A stretch of 50,171 bases of DNA from Faecalicatena sp. GTDB lineage: Bacteria; Bacillota; Clostridia; Lachnospirales; Lachnospiraceae. Of the stretch, positions 26,301 through 34,615 are shown in pieces. Made by a program: the position numbers and the translations under genes. Under the pieces are notes generated by a model, which was not told where the DNA came from, searched no databases, and saw nothing but the letters and a program-made list of their open reading frames with translations. Position 1 is the stretch's first letter; every line of letters begins with the position of its first letter. Where the stretch lies: NCBI GenBank assembly GCA_009774255.1, contig VSNK01000005.1:1-50171 (forward strand), in the 5' to 3' direction.

Positions 26301-26496
26301 GTTACTGTTCACGGTGCCTTGCACCCTGCTGCAAGGCATCCGGCCAGTAAAATAGCGGTTGCTGGCAACCAGCCCGTCTACACTCCGTTTCGGTCCGTCC
26401 TAAACAAGCGTCACAGGCGCTTAGGACCGCCGTAAGGCGATTTTCAATGGGCTGGTTGCGTTACAGTCCGCGGCCGGTCAGGCCGTGAACTGTAAC
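26301..26496. repeat. 196-bp element with inverted ends, full copy
   Basis: The ends GTTACTGTTCACGG and CCGTGAACTGTAAC are inverted copies with one mismatch. Inside, further arms pair, such as CAACCAGCCC with GGGCTGGTTG and CTAAACAAGCG with CGCTTAGG. A partial copy in the opposite sense lies at 12899-13009. Short remnants of the end sequence occur near 22547-22574 and 43950-43978. The element occupies much of the 450-nt gap before the transporter gene. Confidence 0.8.
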
Positions 26497-26569
26497 TTCC
26501 GGGAAAAATAAATCGGATATTCTCCATGTTGTAAGTGGACAAAAATATGCAGGTATGTTAAATTGATTA

Positions 26570-26632
26570 GGAACCGTAAGAAATGAGGCGAAGCAGTTTG
26601 CCCAGGATATTTTCAAACGGTTCCTTACAGCA
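26570..26632. repeat. Inverted repeat before the transporter gene
   Basis: AGGAACCGT near 26570 pairs with ACGGTTCCT near 26624. It ends about 18 nt before the transporter start, close to the ribosome site, and could form a leader hairpin. The arms resemble, but do not match, the AGGAACTGTCC ends of the element at 15108. Confidence 0.55.
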
Positions 26633-26649
26633 AGAAGGAGGAGAATGAA

Positions 26650-28113
26650 GTGAAGCGAGAAAAATTTGGAACCAGGATGGGTTTTATTCTGGTATCGGCC
26701 GGGTGTGCTATTGGGATTGGAAACGTATGGAAGTTTCCGTATATGTGCGGAGAATATGGAGGGGCGGCGTTTATTTTTATTTATCTGGTTTTCCTGTTGA
26801 TTCTGGGGATTCCTGTGTTAACCTGTGAGTTTGCGATCGGCCGCGGAAGCGGCCGCAGTGTGGCGGCCGGATTTGAAAAATTAGAGCCGGAAGGGACAAG
26901 CTGGCATGTCACGAAATGGGTTGGGATTATCGGCAGCTATCTGCTCATGATGTTCTACACCACAGTGGGCGGCTGGATGATGTATTACTGCTATCGCAGT
27001 ATCCGCGGGGAATTTGCAGGCGCATCTGCTGATGAAATATCGGCAGGATTTTCAGATATGCTGGGAAGCGCGCCGGTTATGGCATTCTGGACAATCTTAA
27101 TCTGTGTTGTAGGATTCGCAGTCTGCCAGTTTGGCATACAAAAGGGAATTGAACGTGTTTCTAAGTTTATGATGTCTGCGCTTCTTATAATTATGATAAT
27201 TCTGGCGGTTCATTCGGTTTTCATGGACGGCGCAGGCGAGGGAATCCGTTTCTACCTGATACCTGATTTCCACAGGATGCTGGAGATGGGAATCGGAAAT
27301 GTGATTTTCGGGGCAATGAGCCAGGCATTTTTTACCCTCTCTATCGGCATTGGAGCAATGATGATATTCGGCAGTTACATCGGAAAGGAAAGAAGTCTTG
27401 CAGGCGAAGCAGTCAGCATCACCGCATTGGATACCTTTGTAGCGCTGATGGCGGGATTTATCATCATTCCTTCCTGCTTTGCGTTTGGAATTGAACCAGG
27501 AGCCGGCCCCAGCCTGATTTTTATTACGATTCCAAATATCTTCGCGCAGATGCCGGGAGGACAGATATGGAGCGCCCTTTTCTTCCTGTTTCTGACCTTC
27601 GCCGCGTTTACCACGATTGTGGCTGTGTTTGAAAATATTATTTCATTTGATATCGACATTTTTGGCTGGTCCAGGAATAAAAGCGTGCTTGTGAGTGCTG
27701 CGCTGATTATTGTACTGAGTATGCCCTGCGTCCTGGGATTTAATATTCTGGCTGGCTTTGAGCCTTTGGGCGCCAGAACCAATATTATGGATTTGGAAGA
27801 TTTCATTGTCTCCAATAACCTGCTTCCTCTTGGAAGCCTTGGATATGTACTTTTTTGTACAAGAAAAAACGGATGGGGATGGAAAAGCTTTCTGGAAGAG
27901 GCGAATACCGGAAAGGGCATTCCTTTTCCAAACACGTTAAAAGGGTATGTATCTTATGTTCTCCCTCTGGTCATCATCGTAATTTATCTAAAAGGATATT
28001 ATGACAAATTTGCGGAACAGGGGGCGGCCGTGCTTACGGGGTGGATGACAGCAGCCGTCCTGTTTCTTGGATTTATCATCATCTGCGCGGTTGTCCGGAA
28101 GAAGAAGCTGTGA
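26650..28113 (+). CDS. Sodium-dependent transporter, NSS/SNF family
   Basis: A secondary transporter of 487 aa with about 11-12 membrane helices, probably taking up an amino acid or related amine with sodium. The signature GFILVSAGCAIGIGNVWKFPYM holds the unwound first helix that binds substrate and sodium in LeuT-type proteins; GGAAFIFIYL follows. It reads from GTG, 8 nt after AGGAGG; the ATG just upstream is out of frame and stops at once. It appears to be transcribed alone. The substrate is not evident from neighbours. Confidence 0.92.
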   Translation: MKREKFGTRMGFILVSAGCAIGIGNVWKFPYMCGEYGGAAFIFIYLVFLLILGIPVLTCEFAIGRGSGRSVAAGFEKLEPEGTSWHVTKWVGIIGSYLLMMFYTTVGGWMMYYCYRSIRGEFAGASADEISAGFSDMLGSAPVMAFWTILICVVGFAVCQFGIQKGIERVSKFMMSALLIIMIILAVHSVFMDGAGEGIRFYLIPDFHRMLEMGIGNVIFGAMSQAFFTLSIGIGAMMIFGSYIGKERSLAGEAVSITALDTFVALMAGFIIIPSCFAFGIEPGAGPSLIFITIPNIFAQMPGGQIWSALFFLFLTFAAFTTIVAVFENIISFDIDIFGWSRNKSVLVSAALIIVLSMPCVLGFNILAGFEPLGARTNIMDLEDFIVSNNLLPLGSLGYVLFCTRKNGWGWKSFLEEANTGKGIPFPNTLKGYVSYVLPLVIIVIYLKGYYDKFAEQGAAVLTGWMTAAVLFLGFIIICAVVRKKKL

Positions 28114-28161
28114 ATAATAACAAAAAATATAAAAATTGATGTCTTATTTTCGATTATTATG

Positions 28162-28190
28162 TTGAAATTTTCAGAAGATTTAGGTAAAAT
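28162..28190 (+). promoter_or_regulatory. Promoter of the chemotaxis receptor gene
   Basis: TTGAAA (28162-28167), a 17-bp spacer and TAAAAT (28185-28190), 31 nt before the receptor ATG. It looks like a vegetative promoter rather than a flagellar sigma-D one. Confidence 0.65.
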
Positions 28191-28221
28191 AAAGACATAT
28201 GTACCGGGAGGAGAGATCAAA

Positions 28222-29907
28222 ATGAAGAAAAAAATGAATCAGTCTACGCAAACGATAATTTTGAATGGGGCATCTATATTTGCACTGTGCATTGTGATCG
28301 TTCTACTATGTTTTCAGGTCAGGGTGAGCCAGAAGCTTAGCAGTGCCAATTCGAACAGGTTTAATCTTACATATGATGCAAACCGGTTTATGAATGCATC
28401 TTCCTTTTTGACAAATGAAGTGCGGGCATATGCGGCGACAGGGGACAAGCAGTATTATGACGCTTACCATGACGAGGTCAATAACCAGAAGAACCGTGAG
28501 GGCGGCATTGCAGCAATGCAGGAGATCGGGATCACGGAGGAAGAGCAGTCAATGATCGACCAGATGTCTTCGATTTCCGATTCACTGGTTCCCTTGGAAG
28601 AAGAGTCTATGAAAAAGGTAGAGACAGGGCATAGAGAAGAGGCCCTGGACTTCGTATATGGAGAAGAATACAGTACGGCAATTGCAGAAACCAATTCTTT
28701 AAAAGAAGATTTTCTGGAAAACATTGACAAAAGAAGCATGCAGGAAGTGGAACATCTGGCAAACACTACGAATAACCTTCTGATTTCTATGCTGATAGCT
28801 TTGTTCGCGGTTGGTGCGCTGCAGGTGACGAATCTGCTTCTCACCAGAAAGCATGTTCTTGCTCCGGTGATTGCGGTGAAAGACCAGATGGGAGAGATTG
28901 CCAGTGGAAATCTTTCGGCAGATTTCGTTCTGGAATCAGATACGTCTGAGATTGGAAGACTGGTAGAGTCCATCCATGAGACAAAGCGGGAATTGAAAAA
29001 GATTATTAAGGATATTGATTTCAAACTTGCTCAGATGGCACAGGGAAATATGGATCTGTCCATCGGGAATGACTATCGCGGTGAATTCCAGCCGATTCAG
29101 AGAGCCATGAAGCAGATTTTGAATGCATTCAATGAGGCGCTTTCTCAGATCAATCAGACCGCAGAGAGGGTGACGGTAGAGTCCCGCCAGGTGGCGACCG
29201 GTGCGCAGATCCTTTCCAAAGGCACTGTAGATCAGGCTTCGGCCGTAGAGGAATTGACAGCAAGCATCCAGCAATTATCGGAGCAGGTGGACAATACATC
29301 CTCAGATGCGGATCATGCCAGGACGAGTTCTATGGATGCGGCAACCCAATTGGAGCTTTGTAATGCCAAGATGAAGGAACTGACCGCTTCTATGGAGAAT
29401 ATCTCAAAATCCTCCCATGAGATCGGTGGCATTATCAAGACGATTGAAGATATTTCTTTCCAGACGAATATTCTGGCATTGAATGCGGCTGTGGAGGCTG
29501 CCCGTGCCGGTGAGACAGGGAAGGGATTTGCCGTAGTGGCGGACGAGGTGCAGAGTCTGGCCAATAAGAGCGCTACGTCCGCAAAGAATATTACGACATT
29601 GATCGAAGAATCCGTGCGCCTGGTTGAACAGGGCACTGCGTTGTCGGCAGATACAACGGAAGCGCTTGCGGTAGGGGTTGCCGAAGCGCGGAAATCTACG
29701 CAGCTTGTTGAGAGAATCGCTGATTCTGCAATTCAGCAGGTAGAAGCACTCCGCCAGCTTACGCTGGGCATGGAACAGATCTCCAGTGTAGTACAGACCA
29801 ATGCAACGACAGCGGAAAAATCAGCATTTTCTGCGGAAGAACTGCATGGACAGGCAGAGGAACTGAAAGTTTCCGTTCAGAAATTCAAGCTTCGCGGGTA
29901 CAGATAA
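28222..29907 (+). CDS. Methyl-accepting chemotaxis protein
   Basis: A transmembrane chemoreceptor of 561 aa. The first membrane segment is about residues 11-32 and the second about 186-207, enclosing an extracellular helical sensor of about 150 residues. A HAMP domain follows (APVIAVKDQMGEIASGNL), then a long coiled coil. The kinase-contacting tip NILALNAAVEAARAGE is near 416-431, followed by GFAVVADEVQSLA. The ATG follows GGGAGGAGAG. No che or flagellar gene is in the window, so it is an orphan receptor locus. The ligand is unknown. Confidence 0.94.
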   Translation: MKKKMNQSTQTIILNGASIFALCIVIVLLCFQVRVSQKLSSANSNRFNLTYDANRFMNASSFLTNEVRAYAATGDKQYYDAYHDEVNNQKNREGGIAAMQEIGITEEEQSMIDQMSSISDSLVPLEEESMKKVETGHREEALDFVYGEEYSTAIAETNSLKEDFLENIDKRSMQEVEHLANTTNNLLISMLIALFAVGALQVTNLLLTRKHVLAPVIAVKDQMGEIASGNLSADFVLESDTSEIGRLVESIHETKRELKKIIKDIDFKLAQMAQGNMDLSIGNDYRGEFQPIQRAMKQILNAFNEALSQINQTAERVTVESRQVATGAQILSKGTVDQASAVEELTASIQQLSEQVDNTSSDADHARTSSMDAATQLELCNAKMKELTASMENISKSSHEIGGIIKTIEDISFQTNILALNAAVEAARAGETGKGFAVVADEVQSLANKSATSAKNITTLIEESVRLVEQGTALSADTTEALAVGVAEARKSTQLVERIADSAIQQVEALRQLTLGMEQISSVVQTNATTAEKSAFSAEELHGQAEELKVSVQKFKLRGYR

Positions 29908-29921
29908 ATATGAAAAAATCA

Positions 29922-29952
29922 GGGATACCGTAAGAAATGCGGTATCCCTTGC
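29922..29952 (+). terminator. Probable terminator of the chemotaxis receptor gene
   Basis: GGGATACCG pairs with CGGTATCCC around a short loop; the T run that follows (TTGCTT) is weak. Confidence 0.6.
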
Positions 29953-29978
29953 TTACTGATTGGGCGGCAGAACGGAGG

Positions 29979-30142
29979 CTAGTACAGCTTTGCATTAATC
30001 TTGAAGTAATAGTACTCGATATTCGTGTCAGCTGTGCGTCTCTTAGCCGACGGCGTAGCGGGCTACGTCTAGGTTAAGAGACGTGTAGATGGCGCGGATA
30101 GCGAGTGCTTATTACTAAAGAATTAATGCAAAGCTGTACTAG
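29979..30142. repeat. 164-nt long-hairpin repeat, copy 2 (inverted)
   Basis: The reverse complement of 9315-9480 matches this stretch over its whole length with only scattered differences. The ends are CTAGTACAGCTTTGCATTAA and its complement, and the apex carries GCGTAGCGGGCTACG. It lies between the receptor terminator and the gene start region at 30182. Confidence 0.9.
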
Positions 30143-30181
30143 GGATATGTTGAAAGAAAAGAATGAAAGAGAGAAAAAATT

Positions 30182-30379
30182 TTGCTGGTTATGTTGTTAT
30201 TCAATAGTGTATTGTCATCTTCCTTGGCATATGGCTTTATGGGTGGGACAGAAGTATCAATAACTATAAAGATATTATGTGGATTTATATTCAGTTTAAC
30301 GCCGCTATTGGCAATTCGTTTGATCATTGTAGATTATGGGAGTTCACCACTGAATAAGAATCAGCAGGAAGGAAATTAG
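30182..30379 (+). CDS. Small hydrophobic protein, uncertain
   Basis: A possible product of up to 65 aa from TTG at 30182 (or 62 aa from ATG at 30191) with two hydrophobic stretches (SVLSSSLAYGFM and ITIKILCGFIFSLTPLLAI) and a polar tail. No clear ribosome site precedes it. It ends 3 nt before the tag start, and its tail contains the site used by tag. It may be the end of a membrane protein cut by the adjacent hairpin element, or a small membrane protein. I do not recognise it. Confidence 0.35.
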   Translation: MLVMLLFNSVLSSSLAYGFMGGTEVSITIKILCGFIFSLTPLLAIRLIIVDYGSSPLNKNQQEGN

Positions 30380-30382
30380 ACT

Positions 30383-30946
30383 ATGCGATGGGCGGATGGA
30401 AAGGTAAGATGCCGGTGGGCAAATCCCCAAAATGAAAAGTATATTCATTATCATGACGAGGAATGGGGAGTTCCTGTGTATGACGACCACAAGCTGTTCG
30501 AGATGTTGGTGCTGGAAGGTTTTCAGGCCGGCCTGTCGTGGGAATGCGTACTGAATAAACAGGAGGCGTTCCGACAGGCATTTGATGGATTTGACGTCGA
30601 AAAAGTAAGTGCATATGGTGAAAATGATTTCCGGAGGCTTCGGGAGAATCCGGATATTATCCGCAATAATCGAAAAATACAGGCTGCTGCAGGCAACGCA
30701 AAAGTATTTCTGGAGATTCAGCGGGAATTTGGCAGTTTTTCAAACTATATCTGGCACTGGACGGATGGACAGATCATCTATGAAAAAGGCATTGCGCATT
30801 CGGAGCTTTCGGACCAGATATCAAAAGATCTGAAAAAACGTGGTATGAAATTTGTGGGAACTACGATCATTTACTCATATCTTCAGGCTGTCGGGGTGAT
30901 TTATTCCCATGAGGAAGGATGCTTCTTAGAGCATTGCGAGAAATAG
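30383..30946 (+). CDS. tag: DNA-3-methyladenine glycosylase I
   Basis: Removes 3-methyladenine from alkylated DNA. The 187-aa protein has the Tag zinc ligands C10 (VRCRWAN), H24 (YHDEEWG), H176 and C180 (SHEEGCFLEHC). The substrate-pocket segment DEEWGVPVYDDHKLFEML and a helix-turn region LEGFQAGLSWECVL are also present. GGAAGGAAA precedes the ATG. It stands alone, next to the uncertain small membrane reading frame. Confidence 0.95.
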   Translation: MRWADGKVRCRWANPQNEKYIHYHDEEWGVPVYDDHKLFEMLVLEGFQAGLSWECVLNKQEAFRQAFDGFDVEKVSAYGENDFRRLRENPDIIRNNRKIQAAAGNAKVFLEIQREFGSFSNYIWHWTDGQIIYEKGIAHSELSDQISKDLKKRGMKFVGTTIIYSYLQAVGVIYSHEEGCFLEHCEK

Positions 30947-31059
30947 CAGTAACTGCTACTCCAAACCATTTTATAAATAATAACTTGGAAAGGAAGCAAG
31001 TTCAATGAATAAAACAGAATTAAAGGCAATTTGGATTTTTCTAACATCAGGAAGAGCAG

Positions 31060-31103
31060 TAACAGCTGTAGCTGGGATTTTGCAATCTCAGCTGCAGCTG
31101 TTA
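31060..31103. repeat. 44-nt near-perfect hairpin
   Basis: Two 20-nt arms (31060-31079 and 31084-31103) match with two mismatches around a TTGC loop. No T run follows. It lies in the 214-nt gap between tag and the cotJC remnant, inside a 58-codon reading frame (31005-31181) that I do not consider a gene. Confidence 0.7.
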
Positions 31104-31160
31104 TGCATTTACAGATCTGATACTCTGTTGCTTTTAGAGGTTTGGTATAGGATGGATCAT

Positions 31161-31601
31161 TTAGTTACATCCGCAGTCTGACTGCATATCGAATTCAGGG
31201 TTGAAAGCGTAGAAGTTCTTGCTGTCTAAATGCTCCTGAACGATTCTTAAAGATTCACCGAAACGCTGATAATGCACGACTTCACGCATTCTCAGGAATT
31301 TGATCGGATCGCTCACATCTGGATCCTTCACAAGCCGGAGAATATTATCGTAAGTGGAACGCGCTTTTTGTTCCGCTGCCATATCTTCGTGGAGATCTGT
31401 GATCGGGTCGCCTTTGGACTGAAAATAGGTTGCGGTCCAGGGTGCTCCGCTGGCTGCCTGGGGCCAAAGTGCAAGCGTATGGTCAACATAGTATTTGTCA
31501 AATCCGGATTTTTTCAGTTCTTCCGGAGACAGATTCCTTGTCAGCTGGTGAACGATTGCACAGATGATTTCCATATGCGCCAATTCTTCCGTACCTACAT
31601 T
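31161..31601 (-). pseudogene. cotJC: Truncated CotJC-like manganese catalase / spore coat protein
   Basis: The C-terminal two thirds of a CotJC-type protein: VGTEELAHMEII with metal-binding Glu and His, AVTATYF-like APWTATYFQSKGDP, DMAAEQKARSTYDNI and MREVVHYQRFGESL. The usual first 60 or so residues, including the first metal ligands, are missing. Upstream of about 31601 the frame loses resemblance and enters unrelated sequence, including the tail of a plus-strand frame ending AIEEWTEALKKELAAI (stop near 31754). No cotJA or cotJB is adjacent. It is probably a deletion remnant, pointing to a spore-forming ancestry. Confidence 0.75.
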
Positions 31602-31861
31602 GTGCTCAGAAATGTTCCGAATGATGATTGCTTTGAAAGAAAATATTCCGGATATTCCTGCTGTTGGTATGGCAGTTTTGCGCCAGCAGTTTTATTGGTA
31701 CAAGCAATCGAAGAATGGACAGAAGCATTGAAAAAAGAATTGGCAGCGATTTAAAAATACAGCAAGAATCATGAAAAGATACAAAATTCCTTGTGTTACA
31801 ATATCTTATTGAAATAGGTATACCCCTATGCCCAAAAAGCGTGGGCAAAAAAGGAGGGAGC

Positions 31862-32836
31862 ATGATGTATGGGCAGACGGTATGTGTTGTCTCACAGGCG
31901 ATCCGCTATATAGAGGAGCATCTGTACGAAAAGTTGGATTTAGATAGGGTGGCAATAGCATTGCACTATTCCAAATTCCACCTTCATCGGATTTTTACAA
32001 AGACTGTCGGCTTGACGATCCATGACTATGTAAAAAGGCGGCAGCTTACGGAAGCGGCAAGGCTTTTGGTATTTTCTGAAAAACCGATTATTGACATTGC
32101 TCTTATGAGCGGATATGGAAGCCGGCAGGCATTTACGGATGTTTTCAAAGCGATGTATAAGTCTTCCCCTGCGGAGTTTCGGGAAACTAAGAGCTTCTAC
32201 CCGCTGCAGCTTGAAATCCATTTAAAGGAGAAGCCTGTAAAAGTAGATTTAACAAAAGATAACATCAGATTTGCCGTACCTGCTGATGTAGAGGACTGGA
32301 TGGAACTGGTAAGTCTTACGATTGACGGTTATCCGTGTCTGAAGAAAGATGAGTACATTGCAAACCTGTATCGGTATATTGCCGATAAAAGGGCTTTGAT
32401 TTTGCGGGATGTCAGTCTGGCAATCGGTGTGATGGGATTTTCGCCGGATACAGGCAGTATCGATTTTTGGGCTGTCCATCCGCAGTATCGACATCTTGGT
32501 ATTACAAGGATGTTCCTTGATAAGCTGGCAGATGAGTTGCTTTGCAGGAAAGAGATTTCTCTGACGACATACCGTGCAGGCGATAAGGCAGATACGGGCT
32601 ATCGTGAAGAATACCGCCGTCTTGGATTTACTGAACGGGAACTGCTTGTGGAATATGGATATCCTACGCAGCGTTTCGTGCTTCTTCCGGAGAGAGTCGT
32701 TTCGGCGCAGACGAACAGAAATGCGGCGTCCGGCCTGCTGTCCGGCGAAGGGAGGGGTATTGCCATAAATAAGGAGGAAACAAGAAATGATCGAGATGAC
32801 CGAGACACAGGAAAACCCGTTAGCGAAAAACTTTGA
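31862..32836 (+). CDS. AraC-family regulator fused to a GNAT acetyltransferase domain
   Basis: A 324-aa fusion. Residues about 10-110 are an AraC-type pair of helix-turn-helix motifs (LDRVAIALHYSKFHLHRIF and IIDIALMSGYGSRQAFTDVF). Residues about 140-285 are a GNAT fold with the acetyl-CoA loop QYRHLGITRMF. The ATG at 31862 follows AAAGGAGGG; another ATG lies one codon later. Its last 50 nt overlap the start of the MATE gene, so the two are probably co-expressed, and the regulator may sense a MATE substrate (inference). The last 35 residues are polar and may be extra sequence created by the overlap. Confidence 0.85.
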   Translation: MMYGQTVCVVSQAIRYIEEHLYEKLDLDRVAIALHYSKFHLHRIFTKTVGLTIHDYVKRRQLTEAARLLVFSEKPIIDIALMSGYGSRQAFTDVFKAMYKSSPAEFRETKSFYPLQLEIHLKEKPVKVDLTKDNIRFAVPADVEDWMELVSLTIDGYPCLKKDEYIANLYRYIADKRALILRDVSLAIGVMGFSPDTGSIDFWAVHPQYRHLGITRMFLDKLADELLCRKEISLTTYRAGDKADTGYREEYRRLGFTERELLVEYGYPTQRFVLLPERVVSAQTNRNAASGLLSGEGRGIAINKEETRNDRDDRDTGKPVSEKL

Positions 32837-34214
32837 TGCCATATCTCTTATCAAATTTGCTTTCCCAAGTATGGCTATGATGCTGTTTATGGGTTTATAC
32901 ACCATCGTAGACACGATTTTTGTAGCACGGTTTGTTAACACAAACGCATTGTCGTCCGTCAATATCGTCTGCCCTGTCATAAATCTGATTGTTGGTCTGG
33001 GGACGATGCTTGCGGCAGGCGGCAGTGCGGTTGTCGCGAAGAAAATGGGAAATGGGGAAGTGAGTGAGGCCCGAAGCAATTTTACATGGATTGTTGTGAC
33101 AGGAGCGGCTGTCGGTCTGATGATTACGGCGGCAGGGCTGCTCTTTTTGGATGAAATCATCCGGGGATTGGGGGCAAGTGAAATCTTGTACCCATATTGC
33201 AGGGATTATCTGACCATACAGCTTTTCTTTGCTGTCGGGAATATCATGCAGGTATTATATCAAAATTTGTTTGTAACGGCAGGGAAACCGACGTTGGGTC
33301 TGGCGCTTTCCGTCCTGGCGGGGATTGCAAATATTGTTTTTGATTATGTTTTTATTGTCTCGCTGCGAATGGGAATAGGGGGCGCTGCCCTTGGAACGGG
33401 GATCGGATATATGATACCGACAATAATTGGTACAATATTTTTTTGGAAAGGGGGAGGCCATGGCGAAGCCAATTTAAAATGCGGAGGCGGAATTGCCGCC
33501 GGTCGAAGATGGCGGGTGTTACTTTTAGGGAAAAGTGAACTGTATTTTTGCGCGCCTGAAATGGACATTTCTGTTTTGCTTAAGAGCTGTTCCAATGGTG
33601 CATCGGAAATGGTAAGCCAGTGTTCGGCTGCCGTGACTACATTTCTATTTAATGCGGCGATGATGAAACTTTCGGGCGAGGACGGCGTGGCAGCGGTTAC
33701 GGTAATCATATATTCGCAGTTCCTTTTGACAACTCTTTATATTGGTTTTTCTATGGGGACAGCCCCCGTCATAAGCTATAATTATGGAAGCGGGAATGTA
33801 AAGCAGCTAAAAAAGACAGTCCGCACTTGTTTCTGCTTTACGGCAGGAATTTCCCTGTTTGTATTTATGTTTTCCATGCTGGGCGGAGAAAATATTGCGG
33901 GGATATTTGCGGGAAATAACAGAAATGTTTTTGGGATTACGAAGCGGGGATTTTCTATTTTTTCATTCAGTTTTTTGTTTTCCGGATGCAATATTTTTGC
34001 TTCGGCCCTGTTTACGGCATTGTCCAATGGGAAAGCATCTGCAGCCATATCTTTCCTGCGGACATTTGGATTTATTACGGTTTTCCTCCTGGTTTTGCCG
34101 CAGTTTTTTGAGGTGACAGGCGTATGGCTTGCAGTTCCGCTTGCGGAGCTGTCTACGCTTATGCTGACGATATATTTGATATTCACGAATTGGAAAGAGT
34201 ACAATTACTTATAG
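32787..34214 (+). CDS. MATE-family efflux transporter with apparent in-frame insertion
   Basis: A 475-aa cation/drug antiporter of the MATE type with about 12 helices (FPSMAMMLFMGLYTIVDTIFVA, GTMLAAGGSAVVAKKMG, SMGTAPVISYNYG). Between W220 of GTIFFWK and KSELYF near 249 lies a stretch of some 27 residues, GGHGEANLKC and onward, unlike any membrane protein loop of this family. It is encoded by GC-rich sequence with small palindromes (GGCGGAATTGCCGCC). It keeps the frame, so the protein could still be made. The ATG follows AAGGAGG inside the end of the AraC-GNAT gene. Confidence 0.87.
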   Translation: MIEMTETQENPLAKNFDAISLIKFAFPSMAMMLFMGLYTIVDTIFVARFVNTNALSSVNIVCPVINLIVGLGTMLAAGGSAVVAKKMGNGEVSEARSNFTWIVVTGAAVGLMITAAGLLFLDEIIRGLGASEILYPYCRDYLTIQLFFAVGNIMQVLYQNLFVTAGKPTLGLALSVLAGIANIVFDYVFIVSLRMGIGGAALGTGIGYMIPTIIGTIFFWKGGGHGEANLKCGGGIAAGRRWRVLLLGKSELYFCAPEMDISVLLKSCSNGASEMVSQCSAAVTTFLFNAAMMKLSGEDGVAAVTVIIYSQFLLTTLYIGFSMGTAPVISYNYGSGNVKQLKKTVRTCFCFTAGISLFVFMFSMLGGENIAGIFAGNNRNVFGITKRGFSIFSFSFLFSGCNIFASALFTALSNGKASAAISFLRTFGFITVFLLVLPQFFEVTGVWLAVPLAELSTLMLTIYLIFTNWKEYNYL

Positions 34215-34220
34215 GCTCTC

Positions 34221-34276
34221 TTGTTATACGGTACAAACACTGGCTCATACATTTAGAATGAGGGAGGTGTTGAATC
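34221..34276 (+). other. Recombinase-cassette scar, copy A
   Basis: This stretch matches 49400-49453: TATACGGTACAA, GCTCATACATT and AATGAGGGAGGTGTTG occur in the same order in both. In copy B it codes the end of a protein (SLYGTINRSYIDNEGG); here a TAG breaks that frame. Each copy leads into a TTG-started small gene. Confidence 0.7.
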
Positions 34277-34522
34277 TTGAAGCACAGAGAATTCTTCTAT
34301 GTTGGCGAACCTGTTCCGGAATTGAACGAGCAGGAACATGAAGCGTTTCTTATGAATATTCAAAAGTCAATTCTTTTATCATTGGAAAAACGAAATCTGT
34401 TGACTCCATCGCAGCGGGAACGCTGTTTGATTGAGCTTGAAAAGCGCCAAAGTTCAAATCTGAAAAAGAGAAATACTTTACGTGCCAGAGCAGGACAGGG
34501 AAAGGAGCAATGCGATGAATAG
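34277..34522 (+). CDS. Small mobile-element-associated protein (SHOCT-like)
   Basis: An 81-aa protein from TTG, 8 nt after GGGAGGTG. The middle, NIQKSILLSLEKRNLLTPSQRERCLIELEKR, is split by me here into its two helices: one hydrophobic (ILLSLEKRNLLT) and one charged (QRERCLIELEKR), like short SHOCT-type domains found beside recombinase genes. A truncated 16-residue frame starting at 34515 overlaps its end and stops at 34565, probably the start of a lost partner gene. A broken start of the same gene occurs at 49453. The function is unknown. Confidence 0.65.
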   Translation: MKHREFFYVGEPVPELNEQEHEAFLMNIQKSILLSLEKRNLLTPSQRERCLIELEKRQSSNLKKRNTLRARAGQGKEQCDE

Positions 34523-34615
34523 ATACGAACGTTTAGCATATTCTTTTCCGCTTGCCCTGACATAGAACCAGTGATAAAATAAGGTCAACGGAAGTTTGAA
34601 AGGGGATGAACAGGT

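Noticed and set aside
31005..31181. 58-codon frame with a fair ribosome site (MNKTELKAIWIFLTSG start)
   Set aside because: It contains the 44-nt hairpin in its middle and overlaps the end of the cotJC remnant; the product does not look like a real protein.
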